From NCBI GenBank assembly GCA_023437305.1, contig JAEZGN010000023.1, positions 310,001 to 374,000 of the forward strand: DNA of 64,000 nucleotides. Reading direction: 5' to 3'. Shown here in pieces: positions 22,875-32,553 of this stretch. Each line of letters starts with the position of its first letter. Position 1 is the first letter of the stretch. This DNA comes from Bacteroidota bacterium (GTDB taxonomy: Bacteria; Bacteroidota; Bacteroidia; Bacteroidales; Dysgonomonadaceae). A program made the translations under genes and the position numbers. The notes under the pieces are model-generated. The model saw only the letters and a list, made by a program, of their open reading frames with translations, did no database searches and was not told the DNA's origin.

Positions 22875-24245
22875 TTATAATCTCTCTGCGGATTCTATTT
22901 TCTTAAATTTATTTATCTGCCATATAAACAAGGTTGCAGTTACTAAAGTTGCCGAAAAGTCGGCTGTTGGTAACGAATACCATACTCCGTTTACTCCGAA
23001 GAATTGCGGTAATATAAACAGAGCTGGCAATAATAAAAGGAATTGACGGGTAAGACTCAATAGAATTGATTTTCCTGCCATACCTATACATTGGAAAAAG
23101 TTTGTAACTACAATCTGGAATCCAACTAGTGGCAGCATAATCGTTACAATCCGTAAGGCTTTTGCTGTTTCGGCAGCTAGAGGAGGTGACGGATTGAACG
23201 GTTTAACTATAATATCCGGCAACAGCACCCCTATGGCTAAACCTATACATCCGATAGCCACACCGACTTTTATTGTATAAAACAAAGTTTCTTTTACTCT
23301 CTGTATCCTTTTCGCTCCATAATTGTATCCTACAATAGGTTGCATTCCCTGAGTAAGTCCGACCATAATCATTACAATGATCATTATCAGGGTATTTGCT
23401 ATAGCATAAGCTTCTATAGCTATATTTCCTCCGTAGGTTTTTAGATTGTTATTGATAAAGAATACGACGATAGACGCTGCAACTTGTATGAAAAACGGAG
23501 ACATACCGATGCTTGCCACCGCCCATACTATTTTTTTGTTTAGGCCAATATGCTTTCTACGCAAACGCAACATGCTATTTTTGTTCATGAAGTGGTACAT
23601 GACAAAACATAGCCCGATAAACATTGAAATGATAGTAGCTATCGCAGCTCCTTTTATTCCCCATTCGAACCAGAAGATGAAAATTGGGGCTATTATAATG
23701 TTGGCTATAACACCGATCAGCATTGTATACATTGCTTTCTGAGGATAGCCCGAAGCACGCATCATGCTGTTGAAGTTGAAGCACATAGTCAAGAATATAT
23801 TGCCGGGCAGGTAATAAAGTAAGAATTCTTTCGCATACGGAAACGTTTCTTTTGTGGCTCCAATTCTTAATAATATAGGATCGAGAAAAATAAATAAAGT
23901 AGAAACAAGTACTCCTGTGAATAAAAGAGTCATAAGGAACGAGTTTCCTATTATCTTTTCTGCTGTTTCTTTATCTCCGCTACCCAGGCATATTGAAATA
24001 CGGCTGGCTGAACCTGCACCTACAAGCATACCCACAGCGGCGGTAAGATTCATTATCGGCAAAACAATACCAAGTCCACCAATGGCATGGTCTCCCAGAT
24101 TAGGCCCGTGTCCGATGTAAATACGGTCAATAATATTATACAATGCATTCACCATAGTTCCTACTATGGCCGGCAATGCATACTGCCAAAGAAGTTTACT
24201 TATTTTTTTGTTTTGTAATTCATCAATGTTAGCTGTTTTTGACAT
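22875..24245 (-). CDS. MATE-family multidrug exporter
   Basis: 456 residues with about twelve hydrophobic segments, arranged as two six-helix MatE halves. It starts with the typical LLWQYALPAIVGTMVNALYNIIDRIYIGH and carries the central QGMQPIVGYNYGAKR loop between the halves. MATE proteins use Na+ or H+ gradients to expel drugs or metabolites. The substrate is unknown. It is first in a two-gene unit with tldD. Confidence 0.93.
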   Translation of the reverse strand: MSKTANIDELQNKKISKLLWQYALPAIVGTMVNALYNIIDRIYIGHGPNLGDHAIGGLGIVLPIMNLTAAVGMLVGAGSASRISICLGSGDKETAEKIIGNSFLMTLLFTGVLVSTLFIFLDPILLRIGATKETFPYAKEFLLYYLPGNIFLTMCFNFNSMMRASGYPQKAMYTMLIGVIANIIIAPIFIFWFEWGIKGAAIATIISMFIGLCFVMYHFMNKNSMLRLRRKHIGLNKKIVWAVASIGMSPFFIQVAASIVVFFINNNLKTYGGNIAIEAYAIANTLIMIIVMIMVGLTQGMQPIVGYNYGAKRIQRVKETLFYTIKVGVAIGCIGLAIGVLLPDIIVKPFNPSPPLAAETAKALRIVTIMLPLVGFQIVVTNFFQCIGMAGKSILLSLTRQFLLLLPALFILPQFFGVNGVWYSLPTADFSATLVTATLFIWQINKFKKIESAERL

Positions 24246-24296
24246 CTAAAAAGCATTTAACTGTTAAGGAGTGATTCCTCCCATCTTTTGAGCGTG

Positions 24297-24304
24297 CAAA
24301 GGTA
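24297..24304 (-). promoter_or_regulatory. Promoter -7 box of the MATE-tldD unit
   Basis: Minus-strand TACCTTTG matches TAnnTTTG, 52 bases before the ATG. Confidence 0.5.
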
Positions 24305-24385
24305 CAAAAAACACTGCCATCGGCATTGTTTTTTACTTAATTAAGTATTTAACTTTGTTAATTTGAGGTTGAGGCTATCTAGAGT

Positions 24386-25156
24386 TTATTTACCTTTTAT
24401 TATTTCTAGAAATTCGGATGGAGTAACAAACTTTACATTCTCCGATTCTAAAAACTCTACTATTTTTACAAAGTTTTTCCATTGGTTTTCGTTCCAACTA
24501 TTTGGATGCCCCTGTAGGTAGAAGTAGTTTAAATCTTTCGATTTTTCGCGATAAGCTTTAAGGAATTCATCATAATTCGGGTTATGTACCGGGTATTCCA
24601 TATCTAGAGTGTTGGGCAATACATATCCTTTGTAGTAGGCGGGAGACACAGGGCTGCCTAATGTCATTTTAATTTGAGGCAATTGAGCCAAAGCCTTGTC
24701 GGTGTTCGTGTTTGTGCTACTCCAGTGAGGTCCCCATACCCGAAGCTGAAGTCCGAGTTTTGCTTTTGCAAGACTGTCAGTCAAATGCAGAGCTTTGAGC
24801 TGCTGTTCGTAAGTTCCTTCAAATTCACCTATTGTATCCCCTTTTGTGCGGTTGTAATAACCATGATTCCAAAACTCGATGAAACCTCTTTCTGCACGGT
24901 CGGTAATCCACTTGAAGTAAGCCGGATTGTCTTCGGCAAGAGAAAATCCAATTATACCAAAACCCGCTTTTATCTTCTTGTTTTCTATATAGTCTGAAAC
25001 ACGTTGCCATCGCGGAGAAACAACTCCTTCTGTGCCTCCTGTTACATCATCTAGCTTTAAAATGACAATTTTCCGGTTTTGAGAAAATGCAGTATTTGTC
25101 AATGATATGGCACAGAACAATAGAAGCAGAGAAAATAATATCTTTTTGTTGTACAT
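24386..25156 (-). CDS. Secreted polysaccharide-deacetylase-like protein
   Basis: 257 residues from the ATG at 25154-25156; a longer frame to 25216 exists, but this start puts a clean Sec signal peptide first (KKILFSLLLLFCAISLT, cleavage near AFSQ). The mature part reads IVILKLDDVTGG, then WITDRAERGFIEFWNHGYYN and WGPHWSSTN, which match the NodB/DUF2334-type (beta/alpha) barrel of polysaccharide deacetylases: LDD supplies metal and base Asp, and NHG stands for the usual HT/SxxH region. Substrate unknown; probably acts on cell-wall or exopolysaccharide sugars in the periplasm. Monocistronic. Confidence 0.75.
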   Translation of the reverse strand: MYNKKILFSLLLLFCAISLTNTAFSQNRKIVILKLDDVTGGTEGVVSPRWQRVSDYIENKKIKAGFGIIGFSLAEDNPAYFKWITDRAERGFIEFWNHGYYNRTKGDTIGEFEGTYEQQLKALHLTDSLAKAKLGLQLRVWGPHWSSTNTNTDKALAQLPQIKMTLGSPVSPAYYKGYVLPNTLDMEYPVHNPNYDEFLKAYREKSKDLNYFYLQGHPNSWNENQWKNFVKIVEFLESENVKFVTPSEFLEIIKGK

Positions 25157-25305
25157 TGTTTCAGGTTTATATGTGTAAAAATTAGAAAGAATAAAGAAAC
25201 AAAATATAATTTTCATTTCCTGTGATTTGTCTCTTGATTTTTATATCGTTGTTAAATTTTGAATCGGAATGTGTTGTCTCTCAAATTTAAGTGAAAAATA
25301 AGATG

Positions 25306-25334
25306 TTTGTTTTCCATTATATTTCTTAACTTTG
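25306..25334 (+). promoter_or_regulatory. Promoter of the lysS operon
   Basis: -33 TTTG (25306-25309) and -7 box TAACTTTG (25327-25334), 17 bases apart, about 60 bases before the lysS ATG. Confidence 0.6.
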
Positions 25335-25394
25335 CGGGGTTATTCGTGTGCGAAAATATTATTAAAATAATAAAAATCTGAGGATAGATTAATA

Positions 25395-27122
25395 ATGAAT
25401 ATATTGGAATTAAGCGAACAGGAGATAATTCGCAGACAAAGTTTAGATGAACTGAGAGCATTGGGAGTAGAACCCTATCCGGCTGCATTGTATGAGGTAA
25501 ATGCGTATTCGAAAGAGATCAAAGAGAGCTTTCAGGATGATGCGGATAAGCGTTATGTGTCTTTAGCGGGACGTATAATGGGGCGTCGTATTATGGGTAA
25601 AGCTTCCTTTATGGAATTACAAGACTCGGAAGGACGTATACAGGTTTATATTTCTCGAGATGATCTTTGTCCGGATGAAAATAAAGAGCTTTATAACACT
25701 GTCTTCAAGAAATTGCTCGATATTGGGGATTTTGTAGGTGTTAAAGGATTTGTTTTTCGCACTCAGATGGGCGAAATATCTGTACATGCCGAAGAATTAA
25801 CAGTTTTGGGTAAATCGCTTCGTCCTCTTCCTGTCGTAAAAGTAAAAGATGGTGTTACCTATGATGGTTTTACCGATCCTGAGCAACGTTATCGTCAACG
25901 CTATGTTGATTTGGTTGTTAACGACAACGTAAAAGATGTATTCATTAAAAGAACAAAAGTATTCAACTCTATGCGTGAATTCCTTAACGGACATGGATAT
26001 ATAGAAGTTGATACACCTGTGCTGCAAAGCATTCCCGGAGGAGCTACAGCTCGTCCTTTCATCACACATCATAATGCACTGGATATTCCTCTATATTTAC
26101 GTATTGCAAACGAATTATATCTAAAACGCCTTATCGTAGGTGGATTTGATGGAGTATATGAGTTTTCTCGTAATTTTCGCAACGAAGGTATGGACCGTAC
26201 GCATAATCCGGAATTTACAGTAATGGAATTCTATGCCGCCTATAAGGATTATAATTGGATGATGGACTTTACAGAGAGGATGTTGGAGAAAATCTGTATG
26301 GATGTTCATGGTACAACTAAGGTGAAGATGGGCGACAAGGAGATAGACTATAAGGCTCCATATCCTCGTGTTACGATGATTGACTCTATTAAGCATTTTA
26401 CAGGTTTTGACATTAGTGGCATGGGTGAAGATCAGCTACGTGATGTTTGTAAGCAATTAGATATAGAGCAAGACGCAACGATGGGCAAAGGAAAGCTGAT
26501 AGATGCCATCTTTGGCGAAAAGTGCGAAGGAAACTATATACAACCTACATTTATAATAGACTATCCGGTAGAGATGTCTCCGCTTACAAAGAAGCATCGC
26601 AATAATCCGGAACTAACAGAGCGTTTCGAACTGATGGTAAATGGCAAGGAATTGGCAAATGCATATTCTGAGCTGAATGATCCGATTGATCAACGCGCTC
26701 GTTTCGAAGATCAGCTCAAATTGTCTGAAAAAGGAGACGATGAGGCGATGTTTATCGATCAGGATTTCTTGCGTGCTTTAGAGTACGGTATGCCTCCTAC
26801 AAGTGGTATCGGTATCGGTATGGATCGTCTGGTTATGTTTATGACAGGTCAGGAAAGCATACAAGAGGTGATGTTTTTCCCTCAGATGCGTCCCGAAAAA
26901 GCACCAAAGAAAGATGCTGTATCAAAATATAAAGAATTAGGAATCGCAGAAGATCTTGTCCCTGTACTACAAAAAGCAGGATATTTTACTGTCGAAAGCA
27001 TGAAGGATGTCAATTCACAGAAGATAAGACAAGATATAGGCGAAGTCAATAAAAAATATAAACTGGATTTAGCACTACCTTCTGTAGACGAAGTAGAAGG
27101 ATGGGTGAAAAAGCTTAGCTAA
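25395..27122 (+). CDS. lysS: Lysyl-tRNA synthetase (class II)
   Basis: 575 residues. Charges tRNA-Lys. The N-terminal OB-fold (about residues 55-165) binds the anticodon. The class II catalytic core follows with motif 2 (FRNEGMDRTHNPEF) and motif 3 (GIGIGMDRLVMF). It is about 75 residues longer than the E. coli enzyme because of a C-terminal helical extension after FFPQMRPE, as in other Bacteroidetes LysS proteins. First gene of a same-strand run lysS-gpsA-pgi-rlmN-pdxA. Confidence 0.98.
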   Translation: MNILELSEQEIIRRQSLDELRALGVEPYPAALYEVNAYSKEIKESFQDDADKRYVSLAGRIMGRRIMGKASFMELQDSEGRIQVYISRDDLCPDENKELYNTVFKKLLDIGDFVGVKGFVFRTQMGEISVHAEELTVLGKSLRPLPVVKVKDGVTYDGFTDPEQRYRQRYVDLVVNDNVKDVFIKRTKVFNSMREFLNGHGYIEVDTPVLQSIPGGATARPFITHHNALDIPLYLRIANELYLKRLIVGGFDGVYEFSRNFRNEGMDRTHNPEFTVMEFYAAYKDYNWMMDFTERMLEKICMDVHGTTKVKMGDKEIDYKAPYPRVTMIDSIKHFTGFDISGMGEDQLRDVCKQLDIEQDATMGKGKLIDAIFGEKCEGNYIQPTFIIDYPVEMSPLTKKHRNNPELTERFELMVNGKELANAYSELNDPIDQRARFEDQLKLSEKGDDEAMFIDQDFLRALEYGMPPTSGIGIGMDRLVMFMTGQESIQEVMFFPQMRPEKAPKKDAVSKYKELGIAEDLVPVLQKAGYFTVESMKDVNSQKIRQDIGEVNKKYKLDLALPSVDEVEGWVKKLS

Positions 27123-27152
27123 TTCCCTTGTGTCTAATTAAAGTATGAATGA

Positions 27153-28151
27153 ATGAGTTTTCCCGGTAAAATAACAATATTTGGAGGTGGTACATGGGCT
27201 ACAGCCCTTGCCAAAATTATGCTTAATCACGAAAAGCATATAAACTGGTACATGCGCCGCCCGGAACAAATAGAGGATTTTAAGAAAACAGGACATAATC
27301 CTTCTTATCTTTCAAACGTTGAGTTCAATCTGGATAGAATTACATTTTATTCGGATATCACACAAGCTGTGAAAGATTCGGATACAATAGTTCTTGCAGT
27401 ACCTTCTCCTTTCTTGAAAAGTCATCTTGAAAAGTTGAACACAAGTTTGGCGGATAAATTTATTATTTCAGCGATTAAAGGCATTGTGCCTCCGGAAAAT
27501 TTGCTTGTGACAGATTATCTGGAACAATACTACAATGTGTCGCCCCAAAATATGGCGATTGTGGGAGGTCCTTGTCATGCCGAAGAAATAGCTTTGGAGC
27601 GATTGACTTACCCTACTATCGCTTGTGTGGATATTCAGAAAGCGCATGCTATAGCTCAAGTGTTCAATAATAGATTTGTGCGGGCCTCGGTGTCGAATGA
27701 CGTTGCGGGGATTGAACTTGCCGCAGTACTGAAGAATGTGTATGCAATAGCTTCGGGTATTTGCCACGGGCTGAAGTATGGTGATAACTTTCAGGCGGTG
27801 TTGGTTTCCAATGCTATATCTGAGATGGAACGCTTTGTTGATATCGTTTCTCCTATCGAAAGAAGGATACAGGATTCTGCTTATTTAGGAGATCTTCTTG
27901 TGACTTGCTATTCTAGTTTTAGCCGCAATCGTACCTTTGGTGCAATGATTGGCAAGGGCTATTCGGTAAAAGCTGCTCAGGTAGAGATGGAAATGATAGC
28001 GGAAGGTTACTATGGCACAAAGTGTGTGAGAGAGATAAATGAAAAATATAATGTAGATATTCCTGTTGCAGACATGGTTTATCGCATATTGTATGAGAAC
28101 TCTCCTGCACGATTGGAAGTGAAAATATTAAGAGAACAGATACTAAAATAA
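27153..28151 (+). CDS. gpsA: Glycerol-3-phosphate dehydrogenase [NAD(P)+]
   Basis: 332 residues. Reduces dihydroxyacetone phosphate to sn-glycerol-3-phosphate for phospholipid synthesis. The Rossmann motif is FGGGTWATALAKIM near the N-terminus, and the catalytic region is ELAAVLKNVYAIASGICHGLKYGDN, with the GDLLVTCYSSFSRNRTFG block after it. Starts 31 bases after lysS on the same strand and is probably cotranscribed with it. Confidence 0.96.
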   Translation: MSFPGKITIFGGGTWATALAKIMLNHEKHINWYMRRPEQIEDFKKTGHNPSYLSNVEFNLDRITFYSDITQAVKDSDTIVLAVPSPFLKSHLEKLNTSLADKFIISAIKGIVPPENLLVTDYLEQYYNVSPQNMAIVGGPCHAEEIALERLTYPTIACVDIQKAHAIAQVFNNRFVRASVSNDVAGIELAAVLKNVYAIASGICHGLKYGDNFQAVLVSNAISEMERFVDIVSPIERRIQDSAYLGDLLVTCYSSFSRNRTFGAMIGKGYSVKAAQVEMEMIAEGYYGTKCVREINEKYNVDIPVADMVYRILYENSPARLEVKILREQILK

Positions 28152-28160
28152 AGAAACAAT

Positions 28161-29507
28161 ATGGATAAGGTTATCAAATTAGACATTAGCAAAACATTAG
28201 GCTTTATAAGCCAGGCTGATATCAACGGTCAGGCAGCTCTTGCTAAAAAATGCAATGAAGCTCTTCACGATGGATCAGGCAAAGGAAATGATTTTCTAGG
28301 CTGGCTCAATTTGCCATCTTCTATTACAAATGCACAATTGAAAGATATTGAAGATACAGCAGCTGCATTGAAAGCTAAATGTGATGTGATTGTATTGGTG
28401 GGTATCGGTGGTAGCTATCTTGGATCAAGAGCGGTTATCGATTCTTTATCAAATGCATTTGATTGGTTACAGAAAGATCGTAAAAATCCTGTTATTTTGT
28501 ATGCAGGAAATAATATAGGTGAAGATTACCTAGTTGAGCTTTTAGCTTATTTGAAAGGTAAATCTTTTGGAATTATCAATATTTCTAAATCGGGAACAAC
28601 AACAGAGCCTGCTCTGGCTTTCCGTATACTGAAGGCGGAATTAGAAAAAGCTGTAGGTAAAGAAGAAGCTAAAAACCGTATTGTTGCAATCACCGATGCG
28701 GCTCGCGGAGCTTTGTATACGTTGGCAACAAAAGAAGGTTACAAGAAATATGTCATTCCTGACAATGTTGGAGGACGTTACTCTGTATTGACTCCGGTAG
28801 GGTTGCTTCCGATTGCGTTGGCTGGTATCGATATTCGTCAGTTAGTGGCGGGTGCGGTTTATATGGAAAAAGAAACAGCTCCAAGTGTGTCATTTGAGAA
28901 AAATATCGCTGAAATATATGCTGTCACTCGTAATGAGCTGTATAAAAAAGGAAAGAAGATAGAAATCCTTGCCAACTTCAATCCTAAATTGCACTACATC
29001 GCAGAATGGTGGAAACAACTTTACGGAGAAAGTGAAGGCAAAGAAAATAAAGGGATATTTAATGCTGCGGTAGACTTTACTGCCGACCTTCACTCGATGG
29101 GACAATGGATTCAGGAAGGTGAGCGTTCTATTTTCGAAACTGTTGTTTCTGTGGCTCAGCCAAACGAAACGTTGACAGTACCAACTGATGAGGAGAATCT
29201 TGATGGATTGAACTTCCTTGCAGGTAAGAGAATAGACTTTGTAAACAAGATGGCCGAGCTGGGTACTCAGATTGCTCACGTTGACGGAGGCGTTCCGAAT
29301 ATAAAAGTAGAGTTGCCTAAACTGGATGAATATAGTATCGGACAGTTACTTTATTTCTTCGAAAAAGCATGTGGTATAAGCGGTTATATTCTTGGCGTAA
29401 ATCCATTCGATCAGCCGGGAGTAGAGGCGTATAAGAAGAATATGTTTGCTCTTCTCGATAAACCGGGTTTTGAAAAGGAAAGTGAAGCAATTAAGAAAAG
29501 ATTATAA
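28161..29507 (+). CDS. pgi: Glucose-6-phosphate isomerase
   Basis: 448 residues, the shorter bacterial form. Interconverts glucose-6-phosphate and fructose-6-phosphate. VGIGGSYLGSRAVI, NISKSGTTTEPALAFR and the LHSMGQWIQEG block mark the sugar-phosphate sites (SIS fold). Ten bases after gpsA. Its substrate glucose-6-phosphate is also the substrate of the inositol-phosphate synthase 6 kb downstream. Confidence 0.97.
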   Translation: MDKVIKLDISKTLGFISQADINGQAALAKKCNEALHDGSGKGNDFLGWLNLPSSITNAQLKDIEDTAAALKAKCDVIVLVGIGGSYLGSRAVIDSLSNAFDWLQKDRKNPVILYAGNNIGEDYLVELLAYLKGKSFGIINISKSGTTTEPALAFRILKAELEKAVGKEEAKNRIVAITDAARGALYTLATKEGYKKYVIPDNVGGRYSVLTPVGLLPIALAGIDIRQLVAGAVYMEKETAPSVSFEKNIAEIYAVTRNELYKKGKKIEILANFNPKLHYIAEWWKQLYGESEGKENKGIFNAAVDFTADLHSMGQWIQEGERSIFETVVSVAQPNETLTVPTDEENLDGLNFLAGKRIDFVNKMAELGTQIAHVDGGVPNIKVELPKLDEYSIGQLLYFFEKACGISGYILGVNPFDQPGVEAYKKNMFALLDKPGFEKESEAIKKRL

Positions 29508-29525
29508 AATAAGCTGTTAGCCGAT

Positions 29526-29550
29526 AGCCTTTAGCAACTTGCTAAGGGCT
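29526..29550. repeat. Short inverted repeat between pgi and rlmN
   Basis: AGCCTTTAGCAA and TTGCTAAGGGCT are inverted copies (one G-U) with a one-base spacer; neighbouring GCTGTTAGC and GCTAAAAGCT are related words. May slow or attenuate transcription; no terminal T run. Confidence 0.5.
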
Positions 29551-29576
29551 GTTTGCTAAAAGCTAAATACTAGAAT

Positions 29577-30629
29577 ATGGAAAATAAAAAACACTTGCTG
29601 GGTATGACTATGGAAGATTTCTATGGTGTAGTAGGTGAGTGTGGTTTACCCAGATTCTCTGCCAAACAAATAGCAGACTGGGTTTACAAAAAAAGAATAA
29701 CATCTATCGATGAAATGACGAATCTCTCTGTGGCAAACAGAGCTTTGTTGTCAGAGAAATATGATATAGGGCGGTATAACCCTCTCGAATTTCAGCAATC
29801 TATAGATGGTACGGTAAAATATTTGTTCAAAACGGAAAAAGAAAAGCTGATAGAAGCCGTTATGATACCCGAGGACGATCGGGCAACGCTTTGTGTGTCT
29901 TCTCAGGTTGGTTGTAAAATGAATTGCTTGTTTTGCATGACCGGAAAGCAAGGGTTTAATGGAAATCTAACAGCAAACGAGATATTAAATCAGCTCTATT
30001 CTGTTCGCGAAGCGGAGAGCTTGACAAATGTAGTTTTCATGGGAATGGGTGAGCCCTTGGATAACTATGAAGAACTGAAAAAGACACTCGAGATAATGAC
30101 TGCTGATTATGGAATGGCGTGGAGTCCGAAGCGTATAACGGTTTCTACAACAGGTGTAACACCGAAATTGAAACGTTTTTTGGACGAGAGTAATGCCCAT
30201 CTGGCTATCAGTATACATAGTCCTGAAAAAGAACAAAGATTATCGATTATGCCTGCCGAAAAAGCATTCCCTATTGCCGGGGTAATGGATTTATTGCGGC
30301 AATACGATTGGACAAAACAGAGACGATTGTCTTTCGAATATATAATGTTTGACAACTTCAACGATTCTTTAATTCATGCAAAAGAGTTGGCGCAGATGCT
30401 TAGGGGGATCGAATGTCGGGTAAACCTTATTCGCTTTCATGCAATACCTAACGTCGACTTGAAAACTTCTACTAAAGAGAAAATGGAGGCATTCCGCGAT
30501 TATTTGACTAAAAAAGGAGTAACCAGCACGATTCGTGCATCTCGTGGAGAAGATATTTTTGCGGCCTGTGGTATGTTGTCGACAATGAAAGGAGATGCTT
30601 TAAGTGCTCCTAAAAAGAATTTAGAATAA
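29577..30629 (+). CDS. rlmN: Dual-specificity RNA methyltransferase (23S A2503/tRNA A37 C2-methyltransferase)
   Basis: 350 residues. Radical-SAM enzyme that methylates C2 of A2503 in 23S rRNA and A37 in some tRNAs. The [4Fe-4S] motif is Cys113-Cys117-Cys120 (VGCKMNCLFCMTGKQG); the C-terminal catalytic cysteine is in RASRGEDIFAACGML, and the GMGEPLDNYEE motif binds SAM. The residue set fits RlmN, not the resistance methylase Cfr. It lies in the lysS-pdxA run. Confidence 0.97.
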   Translation: MENKKHLLGMTMEDFYGVVGECGLPRFSAKQIADWVYKKRITSIDEMTNLSVANRALLSEKYDIGRYNPLEFQQSIDGTVKYLFKTEKEKLIEAVMIPEDDRATLCVSSQVGCKMNCLFCMTGKQGFNGNLTANEILNQLYSVREAESLTNVVFMGMGEPLDNYEELKKTLEIMTADYGMAWSPKRITVSTTGVTPKLKRFLDESNAHLAISIHSPEKEQRLSIMPAEKAFPIAGVMDLLRQYDWTKQRRLSFEYIMFDNFNDSLIHAKELAQMLRGIECRVNLIRFHAIPNVDLKTSTKEKMEAFRDYLTKKGVTSTIRASRGEDIFAACGMLSTMKGDALSAPKKNLE

Positions 30630-30674
30630 TCTATCAGGCAAAATAAAGAAATGACCCTCGTGTAGTCTTCCTCT

Positions 30675-31790
30675 ATGGAAGTTGAGAGGCCTAAATATAA
30701 AGCTATGATTAAAGTAGGAATAACACAAGGTGATATAAACGGAATAGGCTATGAGGTTATATTAAAGACCTTCGCAGATATCCGTATGGCTGAAATCTGT
30801 ATTCCCGTAATATACGGTTCAGCTAAAGTTGCCGCTTATCATCGTAAGGCGATGGAGTTGCAGACAGTTGCTTTCAATCAGATAAGTGATGTAAAAGACG
30901 CTGTTGTAAACAAGGTTAATATCATCAATTGTATCAATGAAGATACTAAAGTAGAGCTAGGGCAAGCGACTCCTGTTGCAGGTGAAGCTGCATATCAATC
31001 GCTCGAAAGAGCTGTTGCCGATCTCAGGGATGGCGCAATAGATGTTCTTGTAACAGCTCCTATTAATAAGCATAACATACAACGAGAAGACTTTAAATTC
31101 CCGGGACACACAGAATACTTGGAAGAGCGTTTTGGGAAAGATCAGGATAAAAGTTTAATGATTCTGGTAAAAGACTCTCTTCGGATAGCTCTTGTTACCG
31201 GACATATCCCATTGTCGGAAGTTCCTAATACATTGACAAAGGAAAAGATAGTGGAGACAGCTACTCGCTTCGAACGGAGTCTAAAAAGAGACTTTAGAGT
31301 AGGGCGGCCTCGTATTGCTGTTTTGTCACTGAATCCTCATGCCGGAGAAAATGGATTGCTAGGAAATGAAGAAAACGAGATCATCATTCCTGCTCTGAAT
31401 GAGTTGCAAGATAAAAAGATACTTTGCTTTGGACCATATCCGGCTGATGGATTTTTTGGTTCGGGCGATTATACTCATTTTGATGGTATATTGGCTATGT
31501 ACCACGATCAAGGATTAGCCCCATTCAAAACCCTAGCGATGGAAGACGGCGTTAATTTTACTGCCGGGCTGTCTATTGTGCGCACATCGCCTGCTCATGG
31601 TACTGCATACAGTATTGCAGGGCAGAATAAAGCTTCAGAAGAGTCGTTCCGTCAGGCAATATATATGGCTATTGATACTTATGGCAATCGTATAGAATAT
31701 GATAAGGCTTATGCTAATCCACTTAGAAAGTTATATGTGGATAAAGGCGGTGATGATAGTGTTGACCTGATAAAAGAAGCAGAAGAATAG
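30675..31790 (+). CDS. pdxA: 4-hydroxythreonine-4-phosphate dehydrogenase
   Basis: 371 residues as drawn; an in-frame ATG at 30705 (codon 11) directly precedes the family's usual start (MIKVGITQGDINGIGYEV) and may be the true start. The enzyme oxidises 4-phosphohydroxythreonine in the DXP-independent-of-PdxST route to pyridoxal phosphate. The metal-binding histidines fall in FPGHTEYLEERF, NPHAGENGLLG and MYHDQGLAPFKTL. Last gene of the lysS run; the inositol cluster follows 36 bases later on the same strand. Confidence 0.95.
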   Translation: MEVERPKYKAMIKVGITQGDINGIGYEVILKTFADIRMAEICIPVIYGSAKVAAYHRKAMELQTVAFNQISDVKDAVVNKVNIINCINEDTKVELGQATPVAGEAAYQSLERAVADLRDGAIDVLVTAPINKHNIQREDFKFPGHTEYLEERFGKDQDKSLMILVKDSLRIALVTGHIPLSEVPNTLTKEKIVETATRFERSLKRDFRVGRPRIAVLSLNPHAGENGLLGNEENEIIIPALNELQDKKILCFGPYPADGFFGSGDYTHFDGILAMYHDQGLAPFKTLAMEDGVNFTAGLSIVRTSPAHGTAYSIAGQNKASEESFRQAIYMAIDTYGNRIEYDKAYANPLRKLYVDKGGDDSVDLIKEAEE

Positions 31791-31826
31791 TATATTTACC
31801 TCTTAGTTAAAATTTAGTTAATAAAA

Positions 31827-32522
31827 ATGAATTACGCTATAATTGCTGCGGGAGAAGGTTCTAGACTTCTCCAGGAAGGTGTTACTTTGCCAAAACCATT
31901 AGTGAAGCTAAATGGGGTGGAAATGATTCGTCGGCTGATTGATATATTTCTCAAAAATAATGCATCTTCAATAAGTATTATTGTGAACGAAGAAATGACT
32001 CAAGTGCAAGACTATCTGACTAATCTCGAATTGGGCATTCCCTTTAATATTGTGATTAAGTCAACGCCGAGCTCAATGCATAGCTTTTTTGAGTTGAGAG
32101 ATTTTCTTCGAGACGGAAAATTCTGCTTAACGACAGTAGACACAATTTTTAAAGAAGACGAGTTTTCTAAATATATTCAAACATTCATAAATGATTCGGA
32201 AAGTGACGGTATGATGGCTGTGACAGACTTCATAGATGACGAAAAACCGCTTTATGTGGATGTAAATGAACGTATGGCAATAAAAGGCTTTCTTGATCAT
32301 TCTGATAATTGTAAATACATCTCCGGAGGTATTTATGGTTTAACCCCAAAGGCGATTGACACGCTCGAGGCCTGTTTGAATTCGGGGCAAGCGCGTATGC
32401 GTAACTTTCAGAGGCAATTAGTTGCCGACAATTTACAATTAAAAGCATATCCTTTTGAAAAAATAGTAGATGTGGATCATGCAGGCGATATCGTTAAAGC
32501 AGAGAAATTCTTAAACAATTAA
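31827..32522 (+). CDS. Nucleotidyltransferase (sugar/inositol-phosphate NTP transferase type)
   Basis: 231 residues, single NTP_transferase domain. The N-terminal nucleotide loop is AIIAAGEGSRL, followed by LPKPLVKLNG with the conserved Lys; LTTVDTIF stands at the metal-binding Asp, and YISGGIYGLTP and VDVDHAGD complete the fold. It is first in a tight five-gene set ending in inositol-phosphate synthase. In archaea and some bacteria a cytidylyltransferase makes CDP-inositol from inositol-1-phosphate for a CDP-alcohol phosphatidyltransferase. The same step is plausible here but not shown; activation of a sugar phosphate for another headgroup is the alternative. Confidence 0.82.
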   Translation: MNYAIIAAGEGSRLLQEGVTLPKPLVKLNGVEMIRRLIDIFLKNNASSISIIVNEEMTQVQDYLTNLELGIPFNIVIKSTPSSMHSFFELRDFLRDGKFCLTTVDTIFKEDEFSKYIQTFINDSESDGMMAVTDFIDDEKPLYVDVNERMAIKGFLDHSDNCKYISGGIYGLTPKAIDTLEACLNSGQARMRNFQRQLVADNLQLKAYPFEKIVDVDHAGDIVKAEKFLNN

Positions 32523-32553
32523 TATAAATAGAGATAGGGACATTATAAAGACT

